64,000 nt of DNA, from positions 91,218 to 155,217 of the forward strand of contig CAJTZW010000001.1 of assembly GCA_910584305.1 (NCBI GenBank). The letters run 5' to 3'. Below the pieces are notes generated by a model. It worked only from the letters and a program-made list of their open reading frames with translations. It ran no database searches and was not told where the DNA came from. The position numbers were made by a program, and so were the translations under genes. The first letter of the stretch is position 1. Each line of letters opens with the position of its first letter. Origin of the DNA: an uncultured Bacilli bacterium (GTDB lineage: Bacteria; Bacillota_I; Bacilli_A; RF39; UBA660). Positions 7,957-16,750 of the stretch are shown here, one piece after another.

Positions 7957-8358
7957 ATGGGATTTTCAAATGATCCAATCGCAGATATGCTAACACGTAT
8001 TCGTAATGCAAATCAAATGCGATATATAGAAGTTGAAGTACCCGCTTCAAAAATTAAAATGGAAATTGCTAGAATCTTAAAAGAAGAGGGATTTATAAGT
8101 GATTATTCTATAAAGAAAAATGATGTTCAAAATATGATTGTTTTGAATTTAAAATATGGAAAGAATAAAGAACGTGTAATTACTGGATTGAAAAGGATTT
8201 CTAAACCAGGATTACGTGTATATGTAAAGGCTACTGAAGTACCTAGAGTATTAAATGGTCTTGGAATTGCTATTGTATCTACATCACAAGGTGTAATGAC
8301 TGACAAAGAAGCAAGAAAAGCATCTTTAGGTGGAGAAGTTTTAGCTTATATTTGGTAG
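7957..8358 (+). CDS. rpsH: 30S ribosomal protein S8
   Basis: 133 residues. MGFSNDPIADMLTRIRNAN at the start, RISKPGLRVYV in the middle and the conserved C-terminal GIAIVSTSQGVMTDKEAR. In E. coli S8 represses the spc operon by binding mRNA at rplE; nothing here shows whether that applies. Confidence 0.98.
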   Translation: MGFSNDPIADMLTRIRNANQMRYIEVEVPASKIKMEIARILKEEGFISDYSIKKNDVQNMIVLNLKYGKNKERVITGLKRISKPGLRVYVKATEVPRVLNGLGIAIVSTSQGVMTDKEARKASLGGEVLAYIW

Positions 8359-8376
8359 AAGGCAAGGAGGATTAAT

Positions 8377-8907
8377 ATGAGTCGTATTGGTAATAGAAAA
8401 TTACTAGTACCTGGAAATGTTACAGTATCAGTTGATGGTAATGTAGTTACAGTAAAAGGTCCTAAAGGTGAACTTTCTACTGAAATACATAAAGGAATCA
8501 ATGTTACTGTAGAAGAAAATGAGGTTATTGTCACAAGAGAGAGCGATAACTTGAAAAATTTTCATGGTACAGTAAACGCTAATATTAAGAATATGATAAT
8601 TGGTGTTACAGAAGGGTATGAAAAAAGCCTAGAAGCTGTTGGAGTTGGATACCGTTTCAACGTAAGTGGTAAAACAATCACAATCAGTGCTGGTTATTCA
8701 CATCCTGTAAAAATTGAGGTACCAGCAGGATTAACTGTTGAAGCAATTAGCAATACAGAAATTAGTATCAAAGGAATTGATAAATGTCTTGTTGGAGAAT
8801 TTGCTGCCAATGTTCGCAAGGTAAGAGAACCTGAACCTTATAAAGGAAAGGGAATTCGTTATAAAGAGGAACATATTCGTCGCAAGGAAGGAAAGAAAGC
8901 AGCATAG
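8377..8907 (+). CDS. rplF: 50S ribosomal protein L6
   Basis: 176 residues. MSRIGNRKLLVPGNVTVSVD, VKGPKGELSTEI, and the C-terminal EPEPYKGKGIRYKEEHIRRK. Two similar domains, consistent with L6. Lies near the factor-binding centre by the sarcin-ricin loop. Confidence 0.98.
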   Translation: MSRIGNRKLLVPGNVTVSVDGNVVTVKGPKGELSTEIHKGINVTVEENEVIVTRESDNLKNFHGTVNANIKNMIIGVTEGYEKSLEAVGVGYRFNVSGKTITISAGYSHPVKIEVPAGLTVEAISNTEISIKGIDKCLVGEFAANVRKVREPEPYKGKGIRYKEEHIRRKEGKKAA

Positions 8908-8934
8908 TCTAATTAGTAAAGGAGAGTAATACTC

Positions 8935-9297
8935 ATGATTAAAAAAGTATCAAGAAATGTTGTGCGTCAAGCTAGACACAGTCGTGTAAGAGCTAAAGTT
9001 AGCGGAACAGGTACAACACCAAGATTAAGTGTATTTAGATCAAATGGGAATATATTTGCTCAAATTATTGATGATGAAAAGGGAATTACACTTGTAAGTG
9101 CTTCATCAATTGATAAGGATTTAAAACTTAAGAACGGTGGAAATGTAGAGGCTGCTACAAAAGTTGGTGAATTACTAGCAAAAAGAGCAGTAGATGCAAA
9201 AATTAAAAAAGTAGTATTTGATAGAGGTGGATACCTATATCATGGACGTGTAAAAGCTTTAGCAGAAGCTGCACGTGAAAATGGATTAGAATTCTAA
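8935..9297 (+). CDS. rplR: 50S ribosomal protein L18
   Basis: 120 residues. Basic N-terminus RQARHSRVRAKVSGTGTTPR, then LSVFRSNGNIFAQIIDD and VVFDRGGYLYHGRVKALAEA. Binds 5S rRNA together with L5. Confidence 0.98.
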   Translation: MIKKVSRNVVRQARHSRVRAKVSGTGTTPRLSVFRSNGNIFAQIIDDEKGITLVSASSIDKDLKLKNGGNVEAATKVGELLAKRAVDAKIKKVVFDRGGYLYHGRVKALAEAARENGLEF

Positions 9298-9311
9298 AAG
9301 GAGGGTAACTA

Positions 9312-9815
9312 ATGGAAAATAGAAGAAGAGAACCACGCCCAAAACAATATGAAGAAGAAGTTATCAATATTAAAAGAGTTACAAAAGTAACAAAAGGTGG
9401 TCGTCATTTCCGTTTTGCTGCTACAGTTGTTGTAGGAGATAAAAAAGGTAAAGTTGGATTAGGTACTGGAAAAGCAAACGAAGTACCAGATGCAATTAAA
9501 AAGGCTGTAGAAGCTGCTACAAAAAATGTAGTTACTGTATCATTAGTTGATGAGAGAACAATTCCACATGAAGCGATTGGAGTACAAGGAGCGAGCCGTG
9601 TTATGTTAAAACCTGCTGTTTCTGGTACTGGAGTAAAAGCTGGTGGTCCAGTTAGAGCTGTATTGGAACTTGCTGGAGTTAAAGATATTTTATCTAAATC
9701 ACTTGGATCAAACACAAAAATTAATATGGCTTATGCTACATTAAATGCATTAAAGTCTCAAAGAACAAGAGAACAAGTTGCTGCATTACGTGGTAAGAAA
9801 GTAGAGGAAATTTAA
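9312..9815 (+). CDS. rpsE: 30S ribosomal protein S5
   Basis: 167 residues. INIKRVTKVTKGGRHFRFAA, GDKKGKVGLGTGKANEVPDA and the C-terminal GVKDILSKSLGSNTKINM. Forms part of the mRNA entry and the fidelity centre. Its stop overlaps the ATG of rplO by one base, leaving no room for rpmD, which normally lies here. Confidence 0.98.
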   Translation: MENRRREPRPKQYEEEVINIKRVTKVTKGGRHFRFAATVVVGDKKGKVGLGTGKANEVPDAIKKAVEAATKNVVTVSLVDERTIPHEAIGVQGASRVMLKPAVSGTGVKAGGPVRAVLELAGVKDILSKSLGSNTKINMAYATLNALKSQRTREQVAALRGKKVEEI

Positions 9816-10258
9816 TGAAATTACATACAATGTATCCTGCTGAAGGGTCAACTAAGGTTGCAAAAAGAAAAGGTCAGGGTGTTGCTTCTGGAAACGGTAA
9901 AACAGCTGGAAGAGGACACAAAGGACAAAATGCAAGAAGTGGTGGCGGAGTAAGACCTGGATTTGAAGGAGGACAATTACCTTTATTCAGACGTTTACCA
10001 AAAAGAGGGTTTACAAATGCCCAATTTAAAACTACTTATGCAGTTATTAATTTAAGTGATTTAAATAAATTTGAAGATGGTGCTGTTGTAACACCAGAGT
10101 TATTAAAAGAGATGGGATTGTTGAAAAATCAATTGGATGGTGTAAAAGTTTTAGGAAATGGAACTTTAGAGAAAAAATTGACTGTAAAAGCTCATAATTT
10201 TTCAGAAAAAGCTTATAAAGAAATAGAAAAATTAGGTGGAAAAGCAGAGGTGATCTAA
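9815..10258 (+). CDS. rplO: 50S ribosomal protein L15
   Basis: 147 residues. GRGHKGQNARSGGGVRPGFE and GGQLPLFRRLPKRGFTN are the hallmark of the N-terminal arm that threads into 23S rRNA. Directly follows rpsE; secY starts 1 nt after its stop, as in most bacteria. Confidence 0.98.
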   Translation: MKLHTMYPAEGSTKVAKRKGQGVASGNGKTAGRGHKGQNARSGGGVRPGFEGGQLPLFRRLPKRGFTNAQFKTTYAVINLSDLNKFEDGAVVTPELLKEMGLLKNQLDGVKVLGNGTLEKKLTVKAHNFSEKAYKEIEKLGGKAEVI

Positions 10259-10259
10259 A

Positions 10260-11534
10260 ATGTTTGCCAAATTTAAGCAAATATTTGCTCCTCAAAATAA
10301 AGATTTACGAAAGAAAATTTTATTTACATTTTTTGGATTATTTATATTTAAACTAGGGACAACAATTGTTGTGCCTGGAATAGATACAGATTCGCTTGGG
10401 ACTACGAATCTTGGATTTCTAGAATTGATTAATGCAATGGGTGGAGGCGCTTTAGAGCAATTTTCAATTTTTGCACTAGGGGTTATGCCTTATATTAGTG
10501 CTTCAATTATAGTGCAGTTATTGCAAATGGATATTATCCCTTATTTTTCTGAACTATCTAAACAGGGTGGTACAGGGAGAACTAAATTAAATCAAATTAC
10601 TAGATATTTAGGAATTATTCTAGCATTTATTCAAGGATATTTCTTCTCATTTGCATTCGTATCCAATGGAACTCCTACAGATTATCTGACATATGCTTTA
10701 ATCCTAACAGCAGGAACAGCATTACTATTATGGATTGGGGATCAGATTACAGCTAAGGGAGTTGGAAATGGTATTTCCCTAATTATCATGGCTGGAATAA
10801 TTGCTACTCTTCCTAATATGTTTATGGAGGCATTTAATAGTTTAATTGTGACAACTTCAACACAGGCTATGGTACTTGGAATTATTAAGTTCGCTTTATT
10901 CGTACTATTATATATTGGTATTATTTTGGGAGTTGTATATATTGAAGGAGCAGAGCGTAGGCTTCCTATTCAGTATGCAAATCGTTCCACTACTATGGTG
11001 GGTCAAAAGCAAAATTATATTCCATTTAAATTGAATTCTGCTGGTGTTATTCCTGTTATCTTTGCTTCAGCAATTATAACAATTCCTGGGATCATTGCAC
11101 AGGTGATAAAAAAGGATGGTTTTACTTTGTTTGTAAGTAAATATTTATCACAGACATCATTTACAGGATTTGTATTATATATAATTTGTATATTTGGATT
11201 TGCGTATTTTTATACATTCTTTCAGTTAAAGCCAAAGGAACTTGCAGATAATTTAAGTAAAAACGGAGGATATATTCCAGGAATTCGTCCAGGAGATGAA
11301 ACTGTTAAATATGTAAGTAAAGTTTTAAAAAGAATTACAACAGTAGGAGCATTTAGTTTAGCGGTTATTGCTGCATTACCAATTTTGTTTGGTATGATTT
11401 CTACAATGCCTACCAGTGTCCGTGTAGGAGGAACAGGACTTCTAATTGTTGTTGGAGTTGCTTTAGAAACTTATAAACAAATTGATAGTGAGCTTGCAAC
11501 TCGTTCATTTACAAGAGGAAGAAAAAGAAGATGA
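10260..11534 (+). CDS. secY: Preprotein translocase channel subunit SecY
   Basis: 424 residues with about ten membrane segments. GTTIVVPGIDTDSL before the plug region, FALGVMPYISASIIVQLLQM (TM2), GNGISLIIMAGII, and the cytoplasmic loop VYIEGAERRLPIQYANR are all SecY motifs. It forms the membrane channel used by SecA and by ribosomes. The stop overlaps adk by 4 nt (ATGA), so the two are likely coupled. Confidence 0.98.
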   Translation: MFAKFKQIFAPQNKDLRKKILFTFFGLFIFKLGTTIVVPGIDTDSLGTTNLGFLELINAMGGGALEQFSIFALGVMPYISASIIVQLLQMDIIPYFSELSKQGGTGRTKLNQITRYLGIILAFIQGYFFSFAFVSNGTPTDYLTYALILTAGTALLLWIGDQITAKGVGNGISLIIMAGIIATLPNMFMEAFNSLIVTTSTQAMVLGIIKFALFVLLYIGIILGVVYIEGAERRLPIQYANRSTTMVGQKQNYIPFKLNSAGVIPVIFASAIITIPGIIAQVIKKDGFTLFVSKYLSQTSFTGFVLYIICIFGFAYFYTFFQLKPKELADNLSKNGGYIPGIRPGDETVKYVSKVLKRITTVGAFSLAVIAALPILFGMISTMPTSVRVGGTGLLIVVGVALETYKQIDSELATRSFTRGRKRR

Positions 11535-12178
11535 AAAATGTAATCTTTATTGCTCCGCCAGCTGCTGGTAAGGGGACACAAGCAAAAATGTTGTGTCAGA
11601 AATATGGCTTCATTCATATTTCCACAGGCGATTTATTAAGAAAGGCGGCAAGGCAAGATTCAGATATTCAAAATAAATTGAATTTAGGAACATTGATTGA
11701 TGATTCTATTATTCTTGAATTAATAGACAAAGAAATTTGTGCATTATCTGATGAGAATGGATATGTATTGGATGGGTTTCCAAGAAATATAAGTCAGGCG
11801 AAGGCTTTTGATCAGATGATAAAGGGTTTTCTAAATTCTTCTTATGTCGTGATTTATATTGATGTATCTAAGGAGATTGCTAGTGAGCGAATTTTAGGTC
11901 GTTTGTATTGTCCAGATTGTGGTGCTAGTTATAATGCATTACTTCCCGATAATCAGCCTAAAAAACAGAATGAATGTGATAGGTGTCATTCTAGTTTAAT
12001 TCAGAGAGATGATGATACTCCTTCTACATTTCAAGCTCGCTTTGATGCATATATAAATCATACTGAACCATTGTTGGAGTATTATAGAGTGCATCAGGTA
12101 TTGTATACAGTCAATGGAAATCAAGATTCTTTGAAAGTGCATGCCGATATTATTCAAATATTAGAAGGTGAGTTATGA
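11531..12178 (+). CDS. adk: Adenylate kinase, zinc-lid type
   Basis: 215 residues. P-loop PPAAGKGTQ (residues 9-17), STGDLLR, DGFPRNISQA and GRLYCP leading into the LID. The LID has two CxxC pairs (CPDC and CDRC), the zinc-stabilised form of Gram-positive bacteria. Interconverts ATP+AMP and 2 ADP. The usual DGFPRT is DGFPRN here. Overlaps secY and map by 4 nt each. Confidence 0.97.
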   Translation: MKNVIFIAPPAAGKGTQAKMLCQKYGFIHISTGDLLRKAARQDSDIQNKLNLGTLIDDSIILELIDKEICALSDENGYVLDGFPRNISQAKAFDQMIKGFLNSSYVVIYIDVSKEIASERILGRLYCPDCGASYNALLPDNQPKKQNECDRCHSSLIQRDDDTPSTFQARFDAYINHTEPLLEYYRVHQVLYTVNGNQDSLKVHADIIQILEGEL

Positions 12179-12921
12179 TAACTATAAAGTCATCTCGTGA
12201 GATTGAATTTATGAAACAAGCGGGTGAAATTGTTGGAAACACACATCGCTATTTGGAAAAGTATATACAACCAGGAATTACTACAAAGGAATTGGATCAT
12301 TTAGCCGAAGAATTTATTTTGAAGTCGGGGGCTACACCATCATTTAAAAATTTGTATGGATTTCCAGGATGTATTTGTATTTCTATTAATGAAGAGGTGG
12401 TTCATGGTATTCCTGGCAAAAGGAAGCTTAAAAATGGTGATATTATCACTTTAGATATTGGTGCTTGCTATAAGGGATATCATGGAGATTCTGCTTGGAC
12501 TTATGCTGTTGGAGAAATCAGTAAAGAGAAAGAAAAGCTAATGAAAGAAACAGAAGAAGCTTTATTTGAGGGTCTTTCTGTTATTAAAGAGGGTGCTCAT
12601 TTAGGAGATATTGGAGCTGCTGTTGAGAGTTATGCACTTGAGCATCATTTAGGAGTTGTCAAAGAGCTTACTGGTCATGGTATTGGAAGTTCTGTCCATG
12701 AAGATCCTGATGTTCCAAATTATGGAACAAAGGGAACTGGGCCAGTATTAAAAGCTGGAATGACAATTGCTGTAGAACCAATGCTAAATTTAGGAACAGC
12801 AGATGTGTTTATATTGGATGATGATTGGACAATCGTTACAGCAGATAATTTACCTTCTGCGCACTATGAACATACCGTGTTAGTAACTAAAGATGGGTAT
12901 ACGATTTTAACAAAGAGGTGA
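12175..12921 (+). CDS. map: Methionine aminopeptidase, type I
   Basis: 248 residues. The five metal ligands are visible in the usual contexts: D in TLDIGACYKG, D in YHGDSAWTY, H in LTGHGIGSSVHEDP, E in VEPML and E in YEHTVLV. Removes the initiator methionine from new proteins. Lies in the standard secY-adk-map-infA order. Confidence 0.97.
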   Translation: MITIKSSREIEFMKQAGEIVGNTHRYLEKYIQPGITTKELDHLAEEFILKSGATPSFKNLYGFPGCICISINEEVVHGIPGKRKLKNGDIITLDIGACYKGYHGDSAWTYAVGEISKEKEKLMKETEEALFEGLSVIKEGAHLGDIGAAVESYALEHHLGVVKELTGHGIGSSVHEDPDVPNYGTKGTGPVLKAGMTIAVEPMLNLGTADVFILDDDWTIVTADNLPSAHYEHTVLVTKDGYTILTKR

Positions 12922-12926
12922 TTAAG

Positions 12927-13190
12927 ATGCCAAAAAAATCAGTACATAATAAGAAGACAGTTGAAGAAAAACAACCTAAAAAAACTTCCGCGATTGAAGT
13001 GGAAGGAAAAGTATTGGAAGTTTTACCAGGTTATCAATTTCGAGTAGAGCTTCCTAATAAGCATACTGTGACAGCTCACGTTTCTGGTAAAATCCGAATG
13101 AATTATATTCGCATTTTACCAGGGGATACAGTTACGCTAGAATTATCAGAATATGATTTAACACGTGGGCGTATAACCTATAGAAAATAG
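12927..13190 (+). CDS. infA: Translation initiation factor IF-1 with lysine-rich N-terminal extension
   Basis: 87 residues from ATG 12927, placed by AGAGGTG about 7 nt upstream; a GTG at 12918 is the only alternative. The OB fold is clear: AIEVEGKVLEVLPGYQFRVE, HTVTAHVSGKIRMNYIRILP, GDTVTLELSEYDLTRGRITY. Ordinary IF-1 is about 72 residues and starts four or five residues before IEVEG. Here about 20 residues rich in Lys, Asn and Glu come first, so the extension seems real and positively charged. Confidence 0.93.
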   Translation: MPKKSVHNKKTVEEKQPKKTSAIEVEGKVLEVLPGYQFRVELPNKHTVTAHVSGKIRMNYIRILPGDTVTLELSEYDLTRGRITYRK

Positions 13191-13200
13191 GAGGGAATAT

Positions 13201-13314
13201 ATGAAAGTAAAATCATCGGTTAAACCGATTTGTGCAAAATGCAAAGTTGTTAAAAGAAAAGGAAAAATCAGAATTATTTGTGAAAATCCAAAACATAAAC
13301 AAAGACAAGGTTAA
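13201..13314 (+). CDS. rpmJ: 50S ribosomal protein L36
   Basis: 37 residues, MKVKSSVKPICAKCKVVKRK followed by GKIRIICENPKHKQRQG. The zinc ligands are CAKC, a further Cys and a His, so it is the zinc-binding form. GGAGGG lies just before the start. Position between infA and rpsM is the standard one. Confidence 0.97.
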   Translation: MKVKSSVKPICAKCKVVKRKGKIRIICENPKHKQRQG

Positions 13315-13329
13315 TATAGGAGGTGTTTT

Positions 13330-13695
13330 ATGGCACGTATTAAAGGTGTAGATATACCTAATAATAAAAGAATTGAAATTGCATTAACTTATATTTATGG
13401 TATTGGTAGAAGCTTATCTAACAAAATATTAGCGGATGCAAAAATTGATCCAAACAAAAGAGCTGGTGAATTATCAAATGATGAATTGGGATTCATTCGT
13501 GATCAAATTGATAAATACACAATTGAAGGTGATTTACGTCGTGAAGTAAATATGAATATTAAAACTAAGATGGAAATCAATTCATATCAAGGAACTCGTC
13601 ATAAAAGAGGATTGCCAGTTAGAGGGCAAAGAACCAACAGAAATGCAAGAACTCGAAAAGGTAGAGGAAAAACTGTTGCCAATAAGAAAAAATAA
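13330..13695 (+). CDS. rpsM: 30S ribosomal protein S13
   Basis: 121 residues. MARIKGVDIPNNKRIEIALT, YGIGRSLSNKIL and the C-terminal RGLPVRGQRTNRNARTRKG that reaches the P-site tRNA. Ends in a lysine run as is common. Confidence 0.98.
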   Translation: MARIKGVDIPNNKRIEIALTYIYGIGRSLSNKILADAKIDPNKRAGELSNDELGFIRDQIDKYTIEGDLRREVNMNIKTKMEINSYQGTRHKRGLPVRGQRTNRNARTRKGRGKTVANKKK

Positions 13696-13721
13696 TTATA
13701 ACTAAAAGGAGGTTATAGAAT

Positions 13722-14105
13722 ATGGCTTACAAAGCAAGAAAACGTAAAGTTAAAAAGAATGTACCAGAAGGTAGAGCTTACATTCATTCTACTTTTAATA
13801 ATACAATTGTTACGCTTAGTGACAAAGAGGGGAATGCGATTAGTTGGGCTTCCGCTGGTACTTTAGGATTTAAGGGAAGTAAAAAATCAACTCCATTTGC
13901 TGCCGGAATGTCAGCAGAAGCTGCAGGTAAGGCCGCATATGATATGGGAATGCGTAAAGTAGAAGTATTTGTTAAAGGACTAGGTTCAGGACGTGAAACT
14001 GCTATTCGTTCTTTACAGACAGCGGGTCTTGAGATTTCTTCAATTACTGATGTAACACCTGTACCACATAATGGATGTCGTCCACCAAAACGTCCTCGTG
14101 GATAA
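13722..14105 (+). CDS. rpsK: 30S ribosomal protein S11
   Basis: 127 residues. GRAYIHSTFNNTIVTLSDKE, SAGTLGFKGSKKSTPFAA and the C-terminal DVTPVPHNGCRPPKRPRG, a near-universal ending. Part of the platform and the E-site mRNA path. Confidence 0.98.
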   Translation: MAYKARKRKVKKNVPEGRAYIHSTFNNTIVTLSDKEGNAISWASAGTLGFKGSKKSTPFAAGMSAEAAGKAAYDMGMRKVEVFVKGLGSGRETAIRSLQTAGLEISSITDVTPVPHNGCRPPKRPRG

Positions 14106-14125
14106 AAGAAAAGGAGTGTGTTAAA

Positions 14126-15076
14126 GTGTTAAACTTTGAAAAACCAATATATAAATTAACAGATTATGTAGAAAATAATAATTTTGGAAGATTTGAATTA
14201 GAACCTTTGGAAAGAGGATTTGGTATTACAATTGGTAATGCTCTTAGAAGAATTATGTTATCAAGTATGCCAGGTAGTGCAATTGTAGCTGTCAATATTG
14301 ATGGTGTTATGCATGAATTTCAAACTATGGATGGAATTATAGAGGATGTAACTTCTATCGTCTTAAATTTGAAAAGTGTGGTTGTTAAAAATAGTTCTGA
14401 TGAGATTAAAACTGCACACTTGCATGTAGAGGAGGAAAGAGTTGTTACTGCTGCTGATATTATGGCAGATGAAGATATTGAAATTGTAAATCCAGATCAG
14501 GTTATAGCAACTATTTCTAAAGGTGGAAAACTTGATATGGAATTTATCATTGCAAATGGTCGTGGATATGTACCTTCTAATGAAAACAAGAAGTATATTG
14601 AAGACTCTAAAATTGGTTTTATTCCAATTGATGCACTTTATTCACCAATTGAGAGGGTTAGTTGCGATGTAGAGAGTGCGCGTGTTGGACAAGATGCAAG
14701 TTATGACAAACTGATTATGAATGTTAATACTAACGGCTCTATTCGTCCAGAGGAAGCAATGGCGCTCGCTGCTAAAATCTTAATTGAACATTTAAATGTT
14801 GTTACTAATTTAAGTGAAATTGCAGATACGACAGGTATTATGAATGCAAAACAAGAAGATAGTAAATTGAAAAAATTAGAAACTTCAATTGATGATTTAG
14901 ATTTCTCTGTAAGAGCTTATAATTGCTTAAAACGAGCTGGTATTAATACTTTAGGTGATTTAACAGAAAAATCAGAATTAGAAATGATGAAAATTCGTAA
15001 TTTAGGTAAGAAGTCTTTAAAAGAAGTTATTGATAAAATTAAAGATATGGGACTTAAATTCCGTGACGAAGATTAA
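14126..15076 (+). CDS. rpoA: RNA polymerase alpha subunit
   Basis: 316 residues from GTG 14126, with AAGGAG 9 nt upstream; a longer reading from 14075 only runs back into rpsK. N-terminal dimerisation domain with RFELEPLERGFGITIGNALR and LSSMPGSAIVAVNIDGVMHE; C-terminal domain with SVRAYNCLKRAGINTLGDL and MKIRNLGKKSLKEVIDKI, which binds UP elements and activators. Standard alpha-operon position. Confidence 0.97.
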   Translation: MLNFEKPIYKLTDYVENNNFGRFELEPLERGFGITIGNALRRIMLSSMPGSAIVAVNIDGVMHEFQTMDGIIEDVTSIVLNLKSVVVKNSSDEIKTAHLHVEEERVVTAADIMADEDIEIVNPDQVIATISKGGKLDMEFIIANGRGYVPSNENKKYIEDSKIGFIPIDALYSPIERVSCDVESARVGQDASYDKLIMNVNTNGSIRPEEAMALAAKILIEHLNVVTNLSEIADTTGIMNAKQEDSKLKKLETSIDDLDFSVRAYNCLKRAGINTLGDLTEKSELEMMKIRNLGKKSLKEVIDKIKDMGLKFRDED

Positions 15077-15093
15077 TAGTTAGGAGGAATATT

Positions 15094-15444
15094 ATGGCTT
15101 ATAGAAAATTAGGGCGTACTTGTAAGCATAGAAGAAGTATGTTAGCAAATCTTACAAAAGATTTGATTATGAATGAAAGAATTGAGACGACTGAAACAAG
15201 AGCAAAAGAAGTGCGTAAATTTTTTGATAAAATGGTAACTTATGGAAAAGATGGTTCCTTGGTTGCTAGAAGAAAAGCAGTGGCTTTCTTACAAAATGAT
15301 AAAGAAGCAGCAAAAAAAGTATTTGATGATTATGCAGTACGTTATGCAAATCGTAATGGTGGATATACAAGAATATTAAAATTAACTGAACGTAAAGGGG
15401 ATGACGCTTTAATGGTTATCCTAGAGGTAGTAGAAGGAGAATAA
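15094..15444 (+). CDS. rplQ: 50S ribosomal protein L17
   Basis: 116 residues. KLGRTCKHRRSMLANLTKDL and ERIETTETRAKEVRKFFDKM are the family signature. Ends the operon; the terminator stem begins inside its last codons. Confidence 0.97.
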   Translation: MAYRKLGRTCKHRRSMLANLTKDLIMNERIETTETRAKEVRKFFDKMVTYGKDGSLVARRKAVAFLQNDKEAAKKVFDDYAVRYANRNGGYTRILKLTERKGDDALMVILEVVEGE

Positions 15445-15456
15445 TCCTTCTTTTTT
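15432..15456 (+). terminator. Terminator of the S10-spc-alpha operon
   Basis: A 7-bp perfect stem (15432-15438 with 15445-15451), 6-nt loop, run of T to 15456. The left arm lies in the rplQ coding sequence. Confidence 0.88.
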
Positions 15457-15519
15457 GTTATGAAATGAATTCATTGATATTATCCATGATTTAAAGAACC
15501 TCAAATTTTTATGTTGTAT

Positions 15520-15548
15520 TTGAAATATTTGTGGCTTTATTGTATAAT
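15520..15548 (+). promoter_or_regulatory. Promoter of the SDR-prepilin unit
   Basis: TTGAAA at 15520-15525, 17 nt, TATAAT at 15543-15548. The start codon of the SDR gene is 20 nt further on, so upstream in-frame ATGs are not used. Confidence 0.8.
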
Positions 15549-15567
15549 TATACAAGAGTGTGATAGT

Positions 15568-16332
15568 ATGAAGGCATTAATTACTGGGGCAAGTTCTGGT
15601 ATAGGAAGAGGAATGGCAATAGAGCTTAGTAAAAGAGGATATGAGTTAATCTTAGTGGCCCGTTCTTATGACGAATTGACTCTTGTACAAAAAGAGTTAT
15701 TAACATCTTCAGTAGTTATTGCATTGGATTTATCTATTTCACAAAATTGTATAGATTTATATCAACAATTGAAAAATGAGGAAATTGATATTTTGATTAA
15801 TAATGCAGGATTTGGAGTTTTTGGTGAGTTTACTTCTACTTCATTAGATAGAGAACTTGATTTAATTCATTTGAATATAAGTGCTGTCCATATTCTTACA
15901 AAATTGTTTTTACAGGATTTTGTGAAAAAAGATAGGGGTTATATATTGAATGTTTCATCTTCTGCAGCATTTTCTCCTGGACCACTTATGGCCAGTTATT
16001 ACGGAAGTAAATCTTATGTTCTACGATTTACAGAATCCATTTATGGTGAACTTCAGAAGAAGTATAGTAATGTTTATATTGGGGTATTATGTCCTGGGCC
16101 TGTGGATACAAATTTCAATACAGTTGCCAATGTTCAATTTTCTGTAAAGGCTATGACTAGTGAGAGAGTAGCAGGCTATGCAATTGATAAGATGTTTAAG
16201 AGAAAGTTAGTAATAGTTCCTGGGCTTTCAATGAAGTTTTGCCATTTATTTGTTCGTTTTGTCCCTACAAAATTTTTAATTAAAGTAGCTTACCATATAC
16301 AAAGAAAGAAGGCTGAATCTAATGAGAAATAA
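15568..16332 (+). CDS. Short-chain dehydrogenase/reductase
   Basis: 254 residues from ATG 15568 (MKALITGASSGIGRGMAIEL). Classical SDR: the TGASSGIG nucleotide-binding motif at residues 6-13, NNAG, a catalytic Ser in NVSSSAAFSPG and YxxxK as YYGSK. The family reduces ketones or aldehydes, often of fatty acyl or sugar compounds, with NAD(P)H. The substrate cannot be told. A C-terminal hydrophobic/basic stretch (FCHLFVRFVPTKFLIKVAYH) may associate with the membrane, as in DltE/YohF-like members. Its last 11 nt overlap the second prepilin gene, so the two are co-transcribed. Confidence 0.85.
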   Translation: MKALITGASSGIGRGMAIELSKRGYELILVARSYDELTLVQKELLTSSVVIALDLSISQNCIDLYQQLKNEEIDILINNAGFGVFGEFTSTSLDRELDLIHLNISAVHILTKLFLQDFVKKDRGYILNVSSSAAFSPGPLMASYYGSKSYVLRFTESIYGELQKKYSNVYIGVLCPGPVDTNFNTVANVQFSVKAMTSERVAGYAIDKMFKRKLVIVPGLSMKFCHLFVRFVPTKFLIKVAYHIQRKKAESNEK

Positions 16333-16690
16333 TAAAGGATTAACGTTAATAGAATTATTAGGTGTATTGGTTGTACTTAGTCTGATTGTGATGATTGTAA
16401 CTCCTACAGTTACAAGAAATTTGAAGACATCCCGTATAGAATTATGTTATCACCAGCTAGATTCCCTTGTAGCGGCGTCTAAAAATTGGTTAACAGATAG
16501 AATTAATGACGATTATGATTCATTATATGATAATGGTATTTTTCAAAATCCAATCGTGACTGGGCAAGGACTATTGGATGGAGGTTATGTCAATACATTA
16601 GCTGATGAGTACTTAAATGTAGAGATTCAAATATTTAAAATAGGGGATACGTATGAGTATAATATTGATAGATCAAAGTATTGTGAGTAA
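16322..16690 (+). CDS. Second type IV prepilin-like protein
   Basis: 122 residues. MRNNKGLTLIELLGVLVVLS has the prepilin leader, Gly at the cleavage site, Glu at mature position 5 and a hydrophobic helix; the first mature residue is Leu rather than Phe. The soluble part is short, with two Cys (ELCYHQ and KYCE, the second at the very end) that could form a disulfide. Starts 11 nt inside the SDR gene. It resembles the prepilin at 616 only in the N-terminal helix. Confidence 0.82.
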   Translation: MRNNKGLTLIELLGVLVVLSLIVMIVTPTVTRNLKTSRIELCYHQLDSLVAASKNWLTDRINDDYDSLYDNGIFQNPIVTGQGLLDGGYVNTLADEYLNVEIQIFKIGDTYEYNIDRSKYCE

Positions 16691-16694
16691 TAAT

Positions 16695-16716
16695 GGGTCG
16701 GATGACTCTTTTGTTG
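16695..16716 (+). terminator. Probable terminator after second prepilin
   Basis: A 5-bp stem (16695-16699 with 16704-16708, one G-U pair), GGAT loop, then a T-rich tract. Short, so of moderate strength. Confidence 0.55.
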
Positions 16717-16750
16717 TTTAGAAAATTATATTTTTTGGGGGAAAATAATT

